NCBI RefSeq assembly: GCF_900142965.1
Contig: NZ_FRCQ01000001.1
Span: 62,001 to 126,000, forward strand
Length of the DNA stretch: 64,000 nt
Source of the DNA: Rhizobacter sp. OV335
Lineage (GTDB): Bacteria; Pseudomonadota; Gammaproteobacteria; Burkholderiales; Burkholderiaceae_C
Reading direction: 5' to 3'
Shown: piece after piece, positions 36,047-45,023 of the stretch
Numbering within the stretch: position 1 is the first letter of the stretch
How the letters are laid out: each line of letters begins with the position of its first letter
Translations under genes and position numbers: made by a program
Notes under the pieces: generated by a model
The model's input: only the letters and a program-made list of their open reading frames with translations
Database searches by the model: none
Told to the model about the DNA's origin: nothing

Positions 36047-37858
36047 TTGCCATTCCGCTGCCCCCGATCCCCCCGCCTGCCATGGCCACCGCTGTGGGCG
36101 ATGCTGTTGGCCGTGCTGGTCGCGGCATGGCCGGCGTGCTGCGCTGCGGCGACGCTGCAGTTGACGGTGCACGGCCCGGCGCGCAGCCTGGCCGAGGGGG
36201 CGGAGTTCCGCGTCGACCCGACCGGGCAGCAGACGCCCCAGGCGGTGCTGGTCGAGACCGGCGGCTGGCAGCCGCTGCCCGATGACGAGCTGTTCGGTGC
36301 GCGCTGGCCGGCCGTGACCTGGGTGCGCTTCAGCGTACAGGTGGGAGCGGGCAGCGAGGCCGACTGGTTCCTTGAGCTGCCGCACGCGACGCTGATGCGC
36401 GCCGAGGTGTTTCGCGTCGGGCCCGAGGCGCGCATCGGGTCGCCGCAGGCGAGCGGCGTGCTGACGCCGATCTCGCAGTGGCCGGTGCGCGCGTCGCTGC
36501 CGGTGTTCCAGCTGCATGCCGATGCGCAGCGGGCGACGACCTACCTGCTGCGCCTGGAGCATCCCGCCACGCTCGGCGGTGCACCGTTGATCCGCAGCCC
36601 GCGCGACCTGCTCGAAAGCCAGGGCACGGCCCAGCTCTTCATCGGCGCCTACTTCGGGCTCGCGCTGCTGGCGCTGCTGTACGTGGTGGTGCAGGCGGTG
36701 GTGCACCGCGACGGCGCGCTCGGCTGGTGCAGCGCCTACCTGGTCGCGATGATCCTGACGCTGGCCTGCCTGAGCGGCCAGGTGCACCAGACGCTGCTCG
36801 GCGAGGAGCCGGCGTTGAGCGTCGCGCTGCTGATGCTGAGCCCGGTGCTGCTCGGCGCGGTCGGGCTGGGCTTTTTGCGCTCGGCGGTGCCGCAGGCGGT
36901 GATCGGCCCGCTCGAGCGATTGCTGGTGTGGCTGTGCATCGTGCTGGCCGTGGTGCTGACGGTGGCCTACCCGTTCCTCGACCTGGCCGAGCGCTGGTTC
37001 CTGACGCGGTCGTTCGGTGCGCTGTCGATGCTGGTGGGCGGCGGGCTGCTGGTGCGTTCGCTGCGCTGGCAGCTGCCGCATGTGCGCTGGCTGGCGGCCG
37101 GCCAGATCGTGCTCGGGGCGGGGGCCGCGCTGCCGCTGCTGAAGGGATTCGGCGTCGTGCCGAGCGGCCTGTTCTCGCAGTACGGGCTGCTGTTCGCGAG
37201 CGCGATCGACCTGCCGCTGCTGCTGTACGCGATGTCGCTGCTGCGGCGCGACCACGACGTGGTGTCGGCGCGCCTGCGCGAGGCCGCGCAGTACGACCCG
37301 TTGACCGGCCTGCTGCGCCCGAAGGACCTGCTGCCGCGGCTCGCGCAGATGAAGTTCCGCAGCCAGCGGCACGGCATCCGCAGCGCGGTCGTGATGTTCG
37401 AGGTCGTCAACCTGCGCGACATCCGGCTGCGCCAGGGCGCGTCGATCGCCGAGCAGGCGCTGCTGATGGCCGGCCGGCAGGTGCAGCAGGGCATGCGCGC
37501 GTCGGACCTGGTGGTGCGCTTCAACGAGCAGCGGGTGGTCGCGCTGCTGGACGGCGTGGCCAACCCGGGCGAGGTGCTGATGATCGTGCACCGCATCATC
37601 CACCAGGCCCAGCACTACACCGGCGAATTGCCGGGCGCCGAGACGCTGCAGATGCATGCGGTGGTAGCGCACCTGCCGGAAGACCGGCGCGACACGCCGC
37701 AGGCGCTGGTCGACGCGCTGGTGTCCCACATCGGCCGCATGCGCCCGGGCAGCGGGGCGCGGCTGCGCCAGCTGACGACGATCACCCCGCAGCGCCAGCG
37801 GCCGCGCTGGTGGCGGCGGTGGCTGAAGGCGGGGCCGTGGGAGGCGGGGGCGGAGTAG
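36047..37858 (+). CDS. 7TM receptor with degenerate GGDEF domain
   Basis: About 603 aa. A signal peptide precedes a periplasmic 7TMR-DISMED2-like beta domain (about 25-190). Seven TM helices follow (about 200-400). A GGDEF-like domain starts at DPLTGLLRP (417). The catalytic GGDEF signature is replaced by FNEQR at 492-496, so diguanylate cyclase activity is unlikely. It may bind a nucleotide or partner instead. I chose a TTG start at 36047, preceded by AGGGA and giving a basic n-region before the hydrophobic core. An ATG at 36101 is the next option. Confidence 0.75.
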   Translation: MPFRCPRSPRLPWPPLWAMLLAVLVAAWPACCAAATLQLTVHGPARSLAEGAEFRVDPTGQQTPQAVLVETGGWQPLPDDELFGARWPAVTWVRFSVQVGAGSEADWFLELPHATLMRAEVFRVGPEARIGSPQASGVLTPISQWPVRASLPVFQLHADAQRATTYLLRLEHPATLGGAPLIRSPRDLLESQGTAQLFIGAYFGLALLALLYVVVQAVVHRDGALGWCSAYLVAMILTLACLSGQVHQTLLGEEPALSVALLMLSPVLLGAVGLGFLRSAVPQAVIGPLERLLVWLCIVLAVVLTVAYPFLDLAERWFLTRSFGALSMLVGGGLLVRSLRWQLPHVRWLAAGQIVLGAGAALPLLKGFGVVPSGLFSQYGLLFASAIDLPLLLYAMSLLRRDHDVVSARLREAAQYDPLTGLLRPKDLLPRLAQMKFRSQRHGIRSAVVMFEVVNLRDIRLRQGASIAEQALLMAGRQVQQGMRASDLVVRFNEQRVVALLDGVANPGEVLMIVHRIIHQAQHYTGELPGAETLQMHAVVAHLPEDRRDTPQALVDALVSHIGRMRPGSGARLRQLTTITPQRQRPRWWRRWLKAGPWEAGAE

Positions 37859-37873
37859 GGCGCGCAGCGCCCT
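37857..37873. terminator. Hairpin between convergent genes
   Basis: AGGGCGC (37857-37863) and GCGCCCT (37867-37873) form a seven-base perfect stem with loop GCA. It overlaps the stop codon of the GGDEF-like gene. No T-run follows, so function as a terminator is uncertain. Confidence 0.35.
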
Positions 37874-37881
37874 GTGGCACG

Positions 37882-38067
37882 CTACTTGGGCTCAGCCTGC
37901 CGCAGTTCGCTCGCCGAGATCCGCACCACCTGCCCGTTGCGCCACACGACGATGGCCGTGCCGGTCCGCATCGCCGTATCGCGAGCTGCCTGCGCGGCCC
38001 GTCGAATCGCGATCAACGACGACGGCAAGTCCTTGTCTCTCGCTTGGCCGACCTGATCCTGGTTCAT
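37882..38067 (-). CDS. Small partner of zeta-toxin-like kinase (61 aa, possible antitoxin)
   Basis: A 61-residue protein with an Ala/Arg-rich helix (about 15-35: SSLIAIRRAAQAARDTAMRTG) and a short beta-like end (TAIVVWRNGQVVRISASEL). I do not recognise a named family. Its ATG overlaps the stop of the P-loop kinase gene by four bases (ATGA), so both should be translated together. The pairing of a zeta-like kinase with a tiny downstream gene suggests an antitoxin or regulator, which is inference from layout. Confidence 0.65.
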   Translation of the reverse strand: MNQDQVGQARDKDLPSSLIAIRRAAQAARDTAMRTGTAIVVWRNGQVVRISASELRQAEPK

Positions 38068-38585
38068 GCTGTTTCGCTCCATTCGAGAAGGACGGGTTCG
38101 TCGCCTGCGTTGTCGTAGAGGGCCCAGACATCCACCGCGTTGCGGTAGCGTTCATCCAGGTTTCGCCTGCCTGCGACGAAGCGCCGCCGTATGACGTCTT
38201 GCGGAATGGCATGGCCTCCTTGACGAATCCGTTCCGCCACCCGCGCAATGGCGAGATCCACGGACGGCAGCGAGAGGAAGAACAGGCTGACGTGATAGCC
38301 GCAGCGGCGCCAGTCACGAATCCTGCGAAGGTACCCCAGCCCGGAGAGCGTCGTTTCGAAGGCGAAATTGTCTCCGCGGCGCACACAACTGTCGATCTCT
38401 TCCAGCATCAACCGGCCTGCCCTGATCGCCGCAGTCTCGGGGGCGAAGGGGGACAGTCCGGCGGCAATGAGATCCGCGTTGATGAAGCGTGGGCAACCTG
38501 CCTCCTGCGGAAGAAACGCCGAGGCAAAAGTCGTCTTGCCGGCGCCGTTCGGGCCGGCGATGATGACGATCTTCGGGTTCGCCAT
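38064..38585 (-). CDS. Zeta-toxin-like P-loop kinase (COG4185 type)
   Basis: A 173-aa P-loop protein. Walker A GPNGAGKTT lies at 11-19. FINADLIAAGLSPFAPE follows, as in zeta-toxin/COG4185 kinases. Next come the RGDNFAFETTLSG loop, a YHVSLFFLSLPSVDLAIARVAERIRQGGHAIPQDVIRRRF lid region and a C-terminal ALYDN segment. Classical zeta toxins phosphorylate UDP-N-acetylglucosamine. Whether this one does is unknown. The coding sequence looks less GC-rich than its neighbours, consistent with transfer. It is followed by its small partner with a four-base overlap. Confidence 0.82.
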   Translation of the reverse strand: MANPKIVIIAGPNGAGKTTFASAFLPQEAGCPRFINADLIAAGLSPFAPETAAIRAGRLMLEEIDSCVRRGDNFAFETTLSGLGYLRRIRDWRRCGYHVSLFFLSLPSVDLAIARVAERIRQGGHAIPQDVIRRRFVAGRRNLDERYRNAVDVWALYDNAGDEPVLLEWSETA

Positions 38586-38622
38586 CCCGCTATACGGAAG
38601 TCGACATCGACGTTTGCTGATC

Positions 38623-39717
38623 TCAGACGTTGAACAGGAAGTTCATCACGTCCCCATCCTTCACCACGTACTCCTTGCCTTCCGCCCGCATCTTGCCGGC
38701 GTCCTTCGCCCCTTGCTCGCCCTTGAACGCGATGAAGTCGTCGAAGCCGATGGTCTGGGCGCGGATGAAGCCGCGCTCGAAGTCGGTGTGGATCACACCG
38801 GCCGCCTGCGGCGCGGTGTCGCCGATGTGGATGGTCCAGGCGCGCACTTCCTTCACGCCGGCGGTGAAGTAGGTCTGCAGCCCGAGCAGGCCGAACGCCG
38901 CGCGGATCAGGCGGTTCAGGCCCGGCTCGCTCTGGCCCATCTCCTGCAGGAACATCAGCCGGTCGTCATCGGGCATGTCGGCCAGCTCGGCCTCGGTCTT
39001 CGCGCAGATCGCCACCACCGGCGCCTTCTGGCCCTCGGCATACGCGCGCAGCTTGTCGAGGTAGGGGTTGTTCTCGAAGCCGCCTTCGTCGACGTTGCCG
39101 ACGAACATCGCCGGCTTCGCGGTGATCAGGCACAGCGGCTTCAGGATCACCTGCTCTTCCTTGCTGAACGCGATGCCGCGCACCGGCTTCGCCTCGTTCA
39201 GCGCGGCCTGGCATTTCTGCAGCACGTCGACCAGCTTGGCCGCTTCCTTGTCGTTGCCCGACTTCGCCGCCTTGATCGAGCGCTGCAGCGTCTTCTCGAC
39301 GGTGGCCAGGTCGGCCAGGCACAGCTCGGTCTGGATCACCTCGATGTCGGAGATCGGGTCGACCTTGCCGGCGACGTGGATCACGTTCTCGTCGTCGAAG
39401 CAGCGCACCACGTTGACGATCGCGTCGGTCTCGCGGATGTGGGCCAGGAACTGGTTGCCCAGGCCCTCGCCCTTCGACGCGCCGGCCACCAACCCGGCGA
39501 TGTCGACGAACTCGACGATCGCCGGCACGATGCGCTCGGGCTTCACGATCGCCGACAGCGCCTGCAGGCGCGGATCGGGCAGCTCGACGATGCCGACGTT
39601 CGGCTCGATCGTGCAGAACGGGTAGTTCTCGGCCGCGATGCCGGCTTTCGTCAGCGCGTTGAAAAGGGTGGACTTGCCGACGTTGGGCAGGCCCACGATG
39701 CCGCATTTGAGGCTCAT
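38623..39717 (-). CDS. ychF: Redox-regulated ATPase YchF (Obg family)
   Basis: A 364-aa universally conserved P-loop protein bound to ribosomes and involved in translation and stress responses. G1 is GLPNVGKST at 9-17, and G3 is [21 protein letters not shown]. The G4 motif reads NVDE rather than NKxD, as expected for this ATP-preferring subfamily. A C-terminal TGS domain ends with [11 protein letters not shown]. The start [12 protein letters not shown] is standard. No clear Shine-Dalgarno precedes it. Confidence 0.96.
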   Translation of the reverse strand: MSLKCGIVGLPNVGKSTLFNALTKAGIAAENYPFCTIEPNVGIVELPDPRLQALSAIVKPERIVPAIVEFVDIAGLVAGASKGEGLGNQFLAHIRETDAIVNVVRCFDDENVIHVAGKVDPISDIEVIQTELCLADLATVEKTLQRSIKAAKSGNDKEAAKLVDVLQKCQAALNEAKPVRGIAFSKEEQVILKPLCLITAKPAMFVGNVDEGGFENNPYLDKLRAYAEGQKAPVVAICAKTEAELADMPDDDRLMFLQEMGQSEPGLNRLIRAAFGLLGLQTYFTAGVKEVRAWTIHIGDTAPQAAGVIHTDFERGFIRAQTIGFDDFIAFKGEQGAKDAGKMRAEGKEYVVKDGDVMNFLFNV

Positions 39718-39815
39718 GGAGGGGGCTTTCGCAGGTCGAGAGAGAGGGCGAATTTTAAGCGCTCCCTCTACACTGCCCGTTCCCGCCTTTTCCAACCCCC
39801 TTCGAGGGATCCCCG

Positions 39816-40688
39816 ATGCTCGAACTCCTGCGCCTGAATCCGCACACCAAGGACCTCGGCGGCGGCTTCACCGTGCGCCGGCTGCTGCCGTCGGCGCAGC
39901 AGCAATCGGTCGGTCCGTTCCTGTTCTTCGACCACTTCGGGCCGATCACCGCCCAGCCGAGCGACAACCACGACGTGCGCCCGCACCCGCACATCGGCCT
40001 GGCCACCGTGACCTACCTGTTCGAAGGCGCGATGCTGCACCGCGACAGCACCGGCATCGTGCAGCGCATCGAGCCCGGCGCAATCAACTGGATGACCGCC
40101 GGCCGCGGCATCACCCACTCCGAGCGCGCGCCCGACGACCTGCGCCACGTGACGCGCCGCAGCCACGGGCTGCAGCTGTGGGCCGCATTGCCGGCCGAGC
40201 ACGAGGAAGACGCGCCGAGCTTCTCGCACACCGCGGCCGCGGCGATCCCGTCGGTGTCGGTCGGCGACACCGCGGTGCGCGTGCTGATCGGCAGCGCGTT
40301 CGGTGCGGCCTCGCCGACGCCCACGCTGTCGCCGACGCTCTATGTCGACCTGGCGCTGCCGCCCGGCGGCCGGCTGCAGGTGCCCGCGGCGGCACCGCAG
40401 CGGGCGCTGTACGGCGTGGACAACGGCTTCACGCTCGATGGCCAGGCGGTGCCGGCGGGCGAGATGGTCGTGCTGCCGGCAGGCGCTCAGCCGCTGCTCG
40501 AGGCGCCGCAGGGCGCGCGCGTGATGCTGATCGGCGGCGAGCCGCTCGGCCACCGCTTCATGTGGTGGAACTTCGTGTCCAGCCGCAAAGACCGCATCGC
40601 CGAGGCCGCCGACGACTGGGCGGCGCAGCGCTTCGCTGTCGTGCCCGGCGAGACCGAGTTCATTCCGCTGCCGGAGCGCCGCCCTTGA
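39816..40688 (+). CDS. Pirin-family protein
   Basis: A 290-aa bicupin protein. The N-terminal cupin has the metal-binding cluster [24 protein letters not shown] and a Glu/His further on ([11 protein letters not shown]). A pirin C-terminal domain includes [22 protein letters not shown]. Pirins act as quercetinases or transcription cofactors. Function here is unknown. The ATG has GAGGGA upstream. Its last 29 bases overlap the end of the convergent DMT transporter gene. Confidence 0.9.
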   Translation: MLELLRLNPHTKDLGGGFTVRRLLPSAQQQSVGPFLFFDHFGPITAQPSDNHDVRPHPHIGLATVTYLFEGAMLHRDSTGIVQRIEPGAINWMTAGRGITHSERAPDDLRHVTRRSHGLQLWAALPAEHEEDAPSFSHTAAAAIPSVSVGDTAVRVLIGSAFGAASPTPTLSPTLYVDLALPPGGRLQVPAAAPQRALYGVDNGFTLDGQAVPAGEMVVLPAGAQPLLEAPQGARVMLIGGEPLGHRFMWWNFVSSRKDRIAEAADDWAAQRFAVVPGETEFIPLPERRP

Positions 40689-41589
40689 GTTCGGCGGCGG
40701 CTGCGGGCGGCGTGCCGCGGCGCAGCATCAGCACGTTGCCCGCCACCGCCAGCGCCGCGCCGACGGCGGTCAGCACATCCGGCTGGTAGTGCTCGAAGGC
40801 CATCGAGACGAGCAGCGCCAGCAGCGGCGTCATCACGCCGATGCTGCCGGCCGGGCCGGGCCCGAGGCGTTGCATCAGTGTCAGGTAGCAGGCGAAGGTC
40901 AGCACCGAGCCGGCCAGCGACAGGTACAGCAGCGCGATCCACCATGACGCGACGGCCGGCAGCGCCATCGGCTGCCCGCCGGCCAGCACCGCGATGAAGC
41001 AGCACAGCGCGCCGTACAGCATGCCGAAGCCGAGGGCCGGCCAGAACGGCAATCCGCGCGCGCCGTTGCGGCTGGCCGCGAGGCTGCCGACCCCCGACAG
41101 CAACACCGCGCCGACCGTGAACAGCGCGCCGAGCGTGGTGCCCGCGGCATCGCGCGCATGGCCGAACTCCGGCCAGAAGACGAGCGTGACGCCGGCCAGC
41201 CCGAGCAGGCCGCCGGCGATGAAGCGCGGCGTGATCGCGACACCGAACAGCCAGCGTGCGCCGAGCCCGGCGATCAGCGGCGACGCCGAGTAGCCGACCG
41301 CGACCAGCCCCGACGGCAGCAGCCGCTCGGCGTGGTAGACGCACAGGTACGACACGCCGTAGAGGAACACGCCCTGCAGCGCGAACCACGCATGCTGGCG
41401 CGGCGCGAAGCGCAGCGAGATGCCGCGCGCCGCGGCGAACGCGAGGATCACCGCGCCGGCCAGCGCGAAGCGCAGCGCGACACCGAACTCCGGTGTCGTG
41501 ACGCCGACCTGGTACGTGATCGCATGCCAGGTCGTGCCCCAGGTCAGCACGCAGACTGCGAACAGCTGCCAGTTTCGAAGGCGCGCCAC
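40660..41589 (-). CDS. EamA/DMT-family transporter
   Basis: A 309-aa inner-membrane protein with about ten TM helices in two EamA repeats (about 6-140 and 152-290). It begins at a GTG directly after the MOSC gene stop. The pattern LTWGTTWHAITYQVG, GLVAVGYSASPLIAGL and YLSLAGSVLTFACYLTLMQRLGPGPAGSIGVMTPLLALL is typical. The substrate cannot be told from sequence. Members export amino acids or other metabolites. It is the last gene of the asmA-MOSC-DMT minus-strand group. Confidence 0.9.
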   Translation of the reverse strand: MARLRNWQLFAVCVLTWGTTWHAITYQVGVTTPEFGVALRFALAGAVILAFAAARGISLRFAPRQHAWFALQGVFLYGVSYLCVYHAERLLPSGLVAVGYSASPLIAGLGARWLFGVAITPRFIAGGLLGLAGVTLVFWPEFGHARDAAGTTLGALFTVGAVLLSGVGSLAASRNGARGLPFWPALGFGMLYGALCCFIAVLAGGQPMALPAVASWWIALLYLSLAGSVLTFACYLTLMQRLGPGPAGSIGVMTPLLALLVSMAFEHYQPDVLTAVGAALAVAGNVLMLRRGTPPAAAAELKGGAPAAE

Positions 41590-41590
41590 C

Positions 41591-42478
41591 TCAGAATTTG
41601 ATGTTGGCGCTGCCGAGCAGCCCGCTGCGCAGTCCGCATTCGATGCCCTCGACGATCACCGCGTTCATGCCGAAGGTGATCTTGCCGTCGAGGCGTTCGT
41701 CGGCCCGGTAGGTCGACAGCGTGTCGCCCGGCTCCTGTCCCGGCTCGCCGGTCTCGAGGTCGACGTTCGGGATCGGGCAGCGCGGGCAGGGCTTCACCAG
41801 GCGCAGCCGCACCGGCCCCTCGGGCGTGTCGAAGCGGATCTCGTCGAGGAAATCCTCGCCGTGCGCGTCGAGCCCGTCGAGCACCAGGTTCGGCCGGAAG
41901 CGCGCCATCGTCATCGCCGCGACGCCCTTGCGCGCGAGGCGCTCGTTGAGCTCGTCGAGCGAGGCCTGCGAGACCACCAGCAGCGGGAAGCCGTCGCTGA
42001 ACGCGTTCTCGGCGTCGATGTCGCCGCTCCACTGCTTGTTCGACAGCCGCTTGTGCTCCGGGTCGAAGCGCGCTAGGCGCAGCGGGAAGGTCACGCCGCT
42101 GTCGGGCGCGGCGAGGAAATCGCTGAACCACTGCGCCGCGAGGTCGCCCATGTCGTAGGCCGCGACGGTGTCGTTCCACACGGTGACCTGGCGCGGCGCC
42201 TCGACCGCATCCAGCGCCAGGTGCAGCGCCAGCATGCCGGGCGCGCGCAGCACCAGTTCGGTGTGCTTCAGCGTCGTGCGGATCAGCGCCATGCGCGGCA
42301 GCTCGCGCTGGCTCACGAAGCGGCCGGCGGCGTCGACCACCATCCAGGCGCGGTCGAATTCGAGCCCGGTCTCGATCAGCAGCGATTCGTCGAGCGCGAC
42401 GCCGGCACAGCTCTTCACCGGGTACACGTGCACGCTGCGCAGCGTGACCTGAACTTCCCCCTCGGCCAGCTCGCTCAC
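41591..42478 (-). CDS. MOSC-domain protein (YcbX/mARC type)
   Basis: A 295-aa molybdenum cofactor-binding protein with a MOSC N-terminal beta-barrel (about residues 11-125) and a MOSC domain (about 130-285). The conserved cysteine region is RLVKPCPRCPIPNVD, and RFRPNLVLDG is also characteristic. E. coli YcbX carries an added ferredoxin domain, which is absent here. It likely reduces N-hydroxylated compounds with an unlinked electron donor. The GTG start overlaps the asmA stop by three bases, with AAGGGG upstream. Confidence 0.88.
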   Translation of the reverse strand: MSELAEGEVQVTLRSVHVYPVKSCAGVALDESLLIETGLEFDRAWMVVDAAGRFVSQRELPRMALIRTTLKHTELVLRAPGMLALHLALDAVEAPRQVTVWNDTVAAYDMGDLAAQWFSDFLAAPDSGVTFPLRLARFDPEHKRLSNKQWSGDIDAENAFSDGFPLLVVSQASLDELNERLARKGVAAMTMARFRPNLVLDGLDAHGEDFLDEIRFDTPEGPVRLRLVKPCPRCPIPNVDLETGEPGQEPGDTLSTYRADERLDGKITFGMNAVIVEGIECGLRSGLLGSANIKF

Positions 42479-44934
42479 TTGAACAGCCCCTTCAGCTTGT
42501 CTTTCAGTTGGTCCTTGGTCGACGGCTGCGGCCCCGAGGCCGCACCGCTCGCCGCCGACGGCAGCCCGAGCTTGCCGCGCAGGCTCTCCTTGAGCTTCTC
42601 CTCGGCCTTGCCGGTGACCTCGTTCTTCAGCAGCTGGGTCGCGATCTGCGACCACTGGATCTTCCAGTCGATCGCGTCGAACGGCCCGGTCAGCAGCACC
42701 GGCACCGTGACGCCCTTCAGCGCCGCGAGGTCGGCGCCGTCCTGGCCCTTGGTGGTGTTGGCGACCGTCGCACGCGCGGTGTAGTCGATGCGGCCGCGGC
42801 CGATGTCGAGCATGCCCGAGCCGTTCAACCGCAGGAACGGGCTCTTGGCGTCGAGGTCGGCATTGCGCGCAATGCCGTCGGTGATCACGAAGCTGGCCGT
42901 CAGCTCAGAGAAATCGGTCTTCTCGGCCTGCGTCGCCTTCTGCGAGCTGTCCTGCTTCATGGCCAGCGCCGCCTTGGCCTGGCGCAGGCTCTTCGCGAGG
43001 TTGATGCCCTTGATCGCGCCGTCGCGCAGCTGCAGCGCAGCCGTGCCCTTCAGCCGCGCCTTCATCTCGTTGACGCTGCGCCCGGCCGTCTCGATGTCGG
43101 CGGCGACGCGGCCGGTGCCTTCGAGGATGTCCTTCTTGGCCACGTCCTTCAGCAGCGTGTTGACGTTGACGCCGGTGGCCGTCGCCTTCACCGCGATGCG
43201 GCTCGCCCGCGCATCGGCGAATGCGGTCGCGTCGAGCACGCCGCCCCAGGTCTTGCCGTACAGCTTGCTGACGCGCAGCATGCCGCCCTGCAGCGAGGCC
43301 TCGAGCGCGGCATCGCTGACGCGGTAGGTCTGGTATGCGAAGTTGCCGATGTGCAGGCTGAACTCGCCCTGCAGCGCGCGCAGCGGCGACAGGTCGACCG
43401 GCGTGTCGGCGCCCGGCTTCTCGGTGGCGGCAGGCGCCGGGGCGGGTGCGGTGCTGGACGGTGGCAGCAGCCGGTTCAGGTCCAGCGCCTCGAAGTTGGC
43501 CGAGGCCTTCACCGTGATCGGCGTGCCGGCGAGCGTGATGGCGCCCTCGCTGCGGAACGGGTTGGCATTGATCTGCCCGGCCAGCGACCAGTGCGCCGCC
43601 TGCGACGACGCATCGGCCCTGCCGCGCATGTCGAGCACCAGCGGCTGCAGCGAGGGTTCCTGGATCTTCAGCTGGGCCGCCAGCGCGTCGAGCGCGAACG
43701 CGCTCTTGGCCGGTTGCAGCTGCAGGTCGGCGCGCACCGTGCCGGCCAGCTCACGTTGACCGGTGTTGCCAGGTCCGGTTCCCTTCATGCTGCCTTTGAA
43801 CGTGGCCTCGAAGCCGGGCACCTTGACCATGTCGAAGCTACCGCCCGGCGCCGCCGACTTGAAGCTGGCATCGATCGCGGTCGGCCCTTCGAGCGACAGC
43901 TTGCCGCTCAGCGCACTGCCGGTCAGCGCCTCGCCCTTCACGTTCAGCTCGGGCCAGTCGAGCGTGGCCGACAGCGGCTGGCCGCCTTGCGTGCCGGCCA
44001 GCTTGACCTGCAACGCGCTGAGCGACAGGTTGCGCGCTGCCGGGTCGAACGCGAAGTGCTTGATCTGCACCCGGCTGCCGGCCAGCTTCAGCGAGCCGAG
44101 CGTCGCGCCGAGCCCCAGGTCGAGGTCTTGTGCATCGAGCGTGCCGTGCTGGCCGTCGTAGCCGAGCGCGCCCTGGATCTTCACGTCCATCGCCTGCACG
44201 CCGAACGCGTCGCCCTGCCAGCCGAGCTGCATGTCGCGCAGCTTCACGCCCTGCTGCGCGAGCAGCAGCGTCAGCCTGGTCTCGCCGCTCAAGCGGCCCT
44301 TGACGGCCGGCGCCTTCATCGCGAGCTCGGCCTGCAGCTTGACCGGCGACTCCACCTGGTCGGCCAGCCGGCCGGTGTGCAGCGAGTTCAGCGTGATCTC
44401 GCCGGAGAGCTGGTCGCGCTCGTCGCGCAGGCTCAGCCGCAGGTCGTCGAGCTGCACGCTGCTGACGTCGAAGCGCAGCGGCGCGCCCGAGGCCGCCTGG
44501 CTGGCCGGCGATGCGGGAGCCCCGGGCGGCGTGTCGCCGGCGATCAGGTCGTCGATGTTGGTCTTGCCCTGTGCGTCGCGGCGGTACACCAGCCGCAGCC
44601 CGCGGGCGCTGACGTGGTCGACCACCAGCTGCTGGCGCAGCAGCGGCAGCACCGCGACCGACAGCGAGGCCTCGTCGAGCGCGGCGAATTCGTCGGTGCG
44701 GCCTTTCTCGCTGAGCTTGACGGCCGACAGCTGCACCGCCAGGCGCGGGAACACCGACAGCTTGATCGGCCCGTCGATCGCGAGCGTGCGGGCGCGGTGG
44801 GTTTTCATCCAGTCGATCGCGAGGCCCTTGTAGGCGTTCGGGTCGAAGGTCGAGACCAGCCAGGCGAGCACGGCACCGAGCAGCAGCACCAGCACCGCCA
44901 GTGCCAGCAGGAGTTTGCGGATCCAGGGTTTCAT
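42475..44934 (-). CDS. AsmA-family protein
   Basis: An 819-aa protein with an N-terminal TM anchor (about residues 7-28) and a very long repetitive beta-rich periplasmic part, as in AsmA-like lipid-transport or envelope proteins. The N-terminal STFDPNAYKGLAIDWMKTHRARTLAIDGPIKLSVFPRLAVQL is an AsmA signature. The C-terminal half has GTGRVAADIETAGRSVNEMKARLKG and GSGMLDIGRGRIDYTARATV. A Lys-rich tail ends LKDKLKGLFK. It starts at 44934 and diverges from the hydroxylase gene. Confidence 0.92.
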   Translation of the reverse strand: MKPWIRKLLLALAVLVLLLGAVLAWLVSTFDPNAYKGLAIDWMKTHRARTLAIDGPIKLSVFPRLAVQLSAVKLSEKGRTDEFAALDEASLSVAVLPLLRQQLVVDHVSARGLRLVYRRDAQGKTNIDDLIAGDTPPGAPASPASQAASGAPLRFDVSSVQLDDLRLSLRDERDQLSGEITLNSLHTGRLADQVESPVKLQAELAMKAPAVKGRLSGETRLTLLLAQQGVKLRDMQLGWQGDAFGVQAMDVKIQGALGYDGQHGTLDAQDLDLGLGATLGSLKLAGSRVQIKHFAFDPAARNLSLSALQVKLAGTQGGQPLSATLDWPELNVKGEALTGSALSGKLSLEGPTAIDASFKSAAPGGSFDMVKVPGFEATFKGSMKGTGPGNTGQRELAGTVRADLQLQPAKSAFALDALAAQLKIQEPSLQPLVLDMRGRADASSQAAHWSLAGQINANPFRSEGAITLAGTPITVKASANFEALDLNRLLPPSSTAPAPAPAATEKPGADTPVDLSPLRALQGEFSLHIGNFAYQTYRVSDAALEASLQGGMLRVSKLYGKTWGGVLDATAFADARASRIAVKATATGVNVNTLLKDVAKKDILEGTGRVAADIETAGRSVNEMKARLKGTAALQLRDGAIKGINLAKSLRQAKAALAMKQDSSQKATQAEKTDFSELTASFVITDGIARNADLDAKSPFLRLNGSGMLDIGRGRIDYTARATVANTTKGQDGADLAALKGVTVPVLLTGPFDAIDWKIQWSQIATQLLKNEVTGKAEEKLKESLRGKLGLPSAASGAASGPQPSTKDQLKDKLKGLFK

Positions 44935-45023
44935 CGAATCGGTGACCGCATGGGTGCAGCGTGGGGGCACCGATTCTGCCCTCAAGGGCGCCAGGGTGGT
45001 GCCGATCCCTACAATGAAACCTC

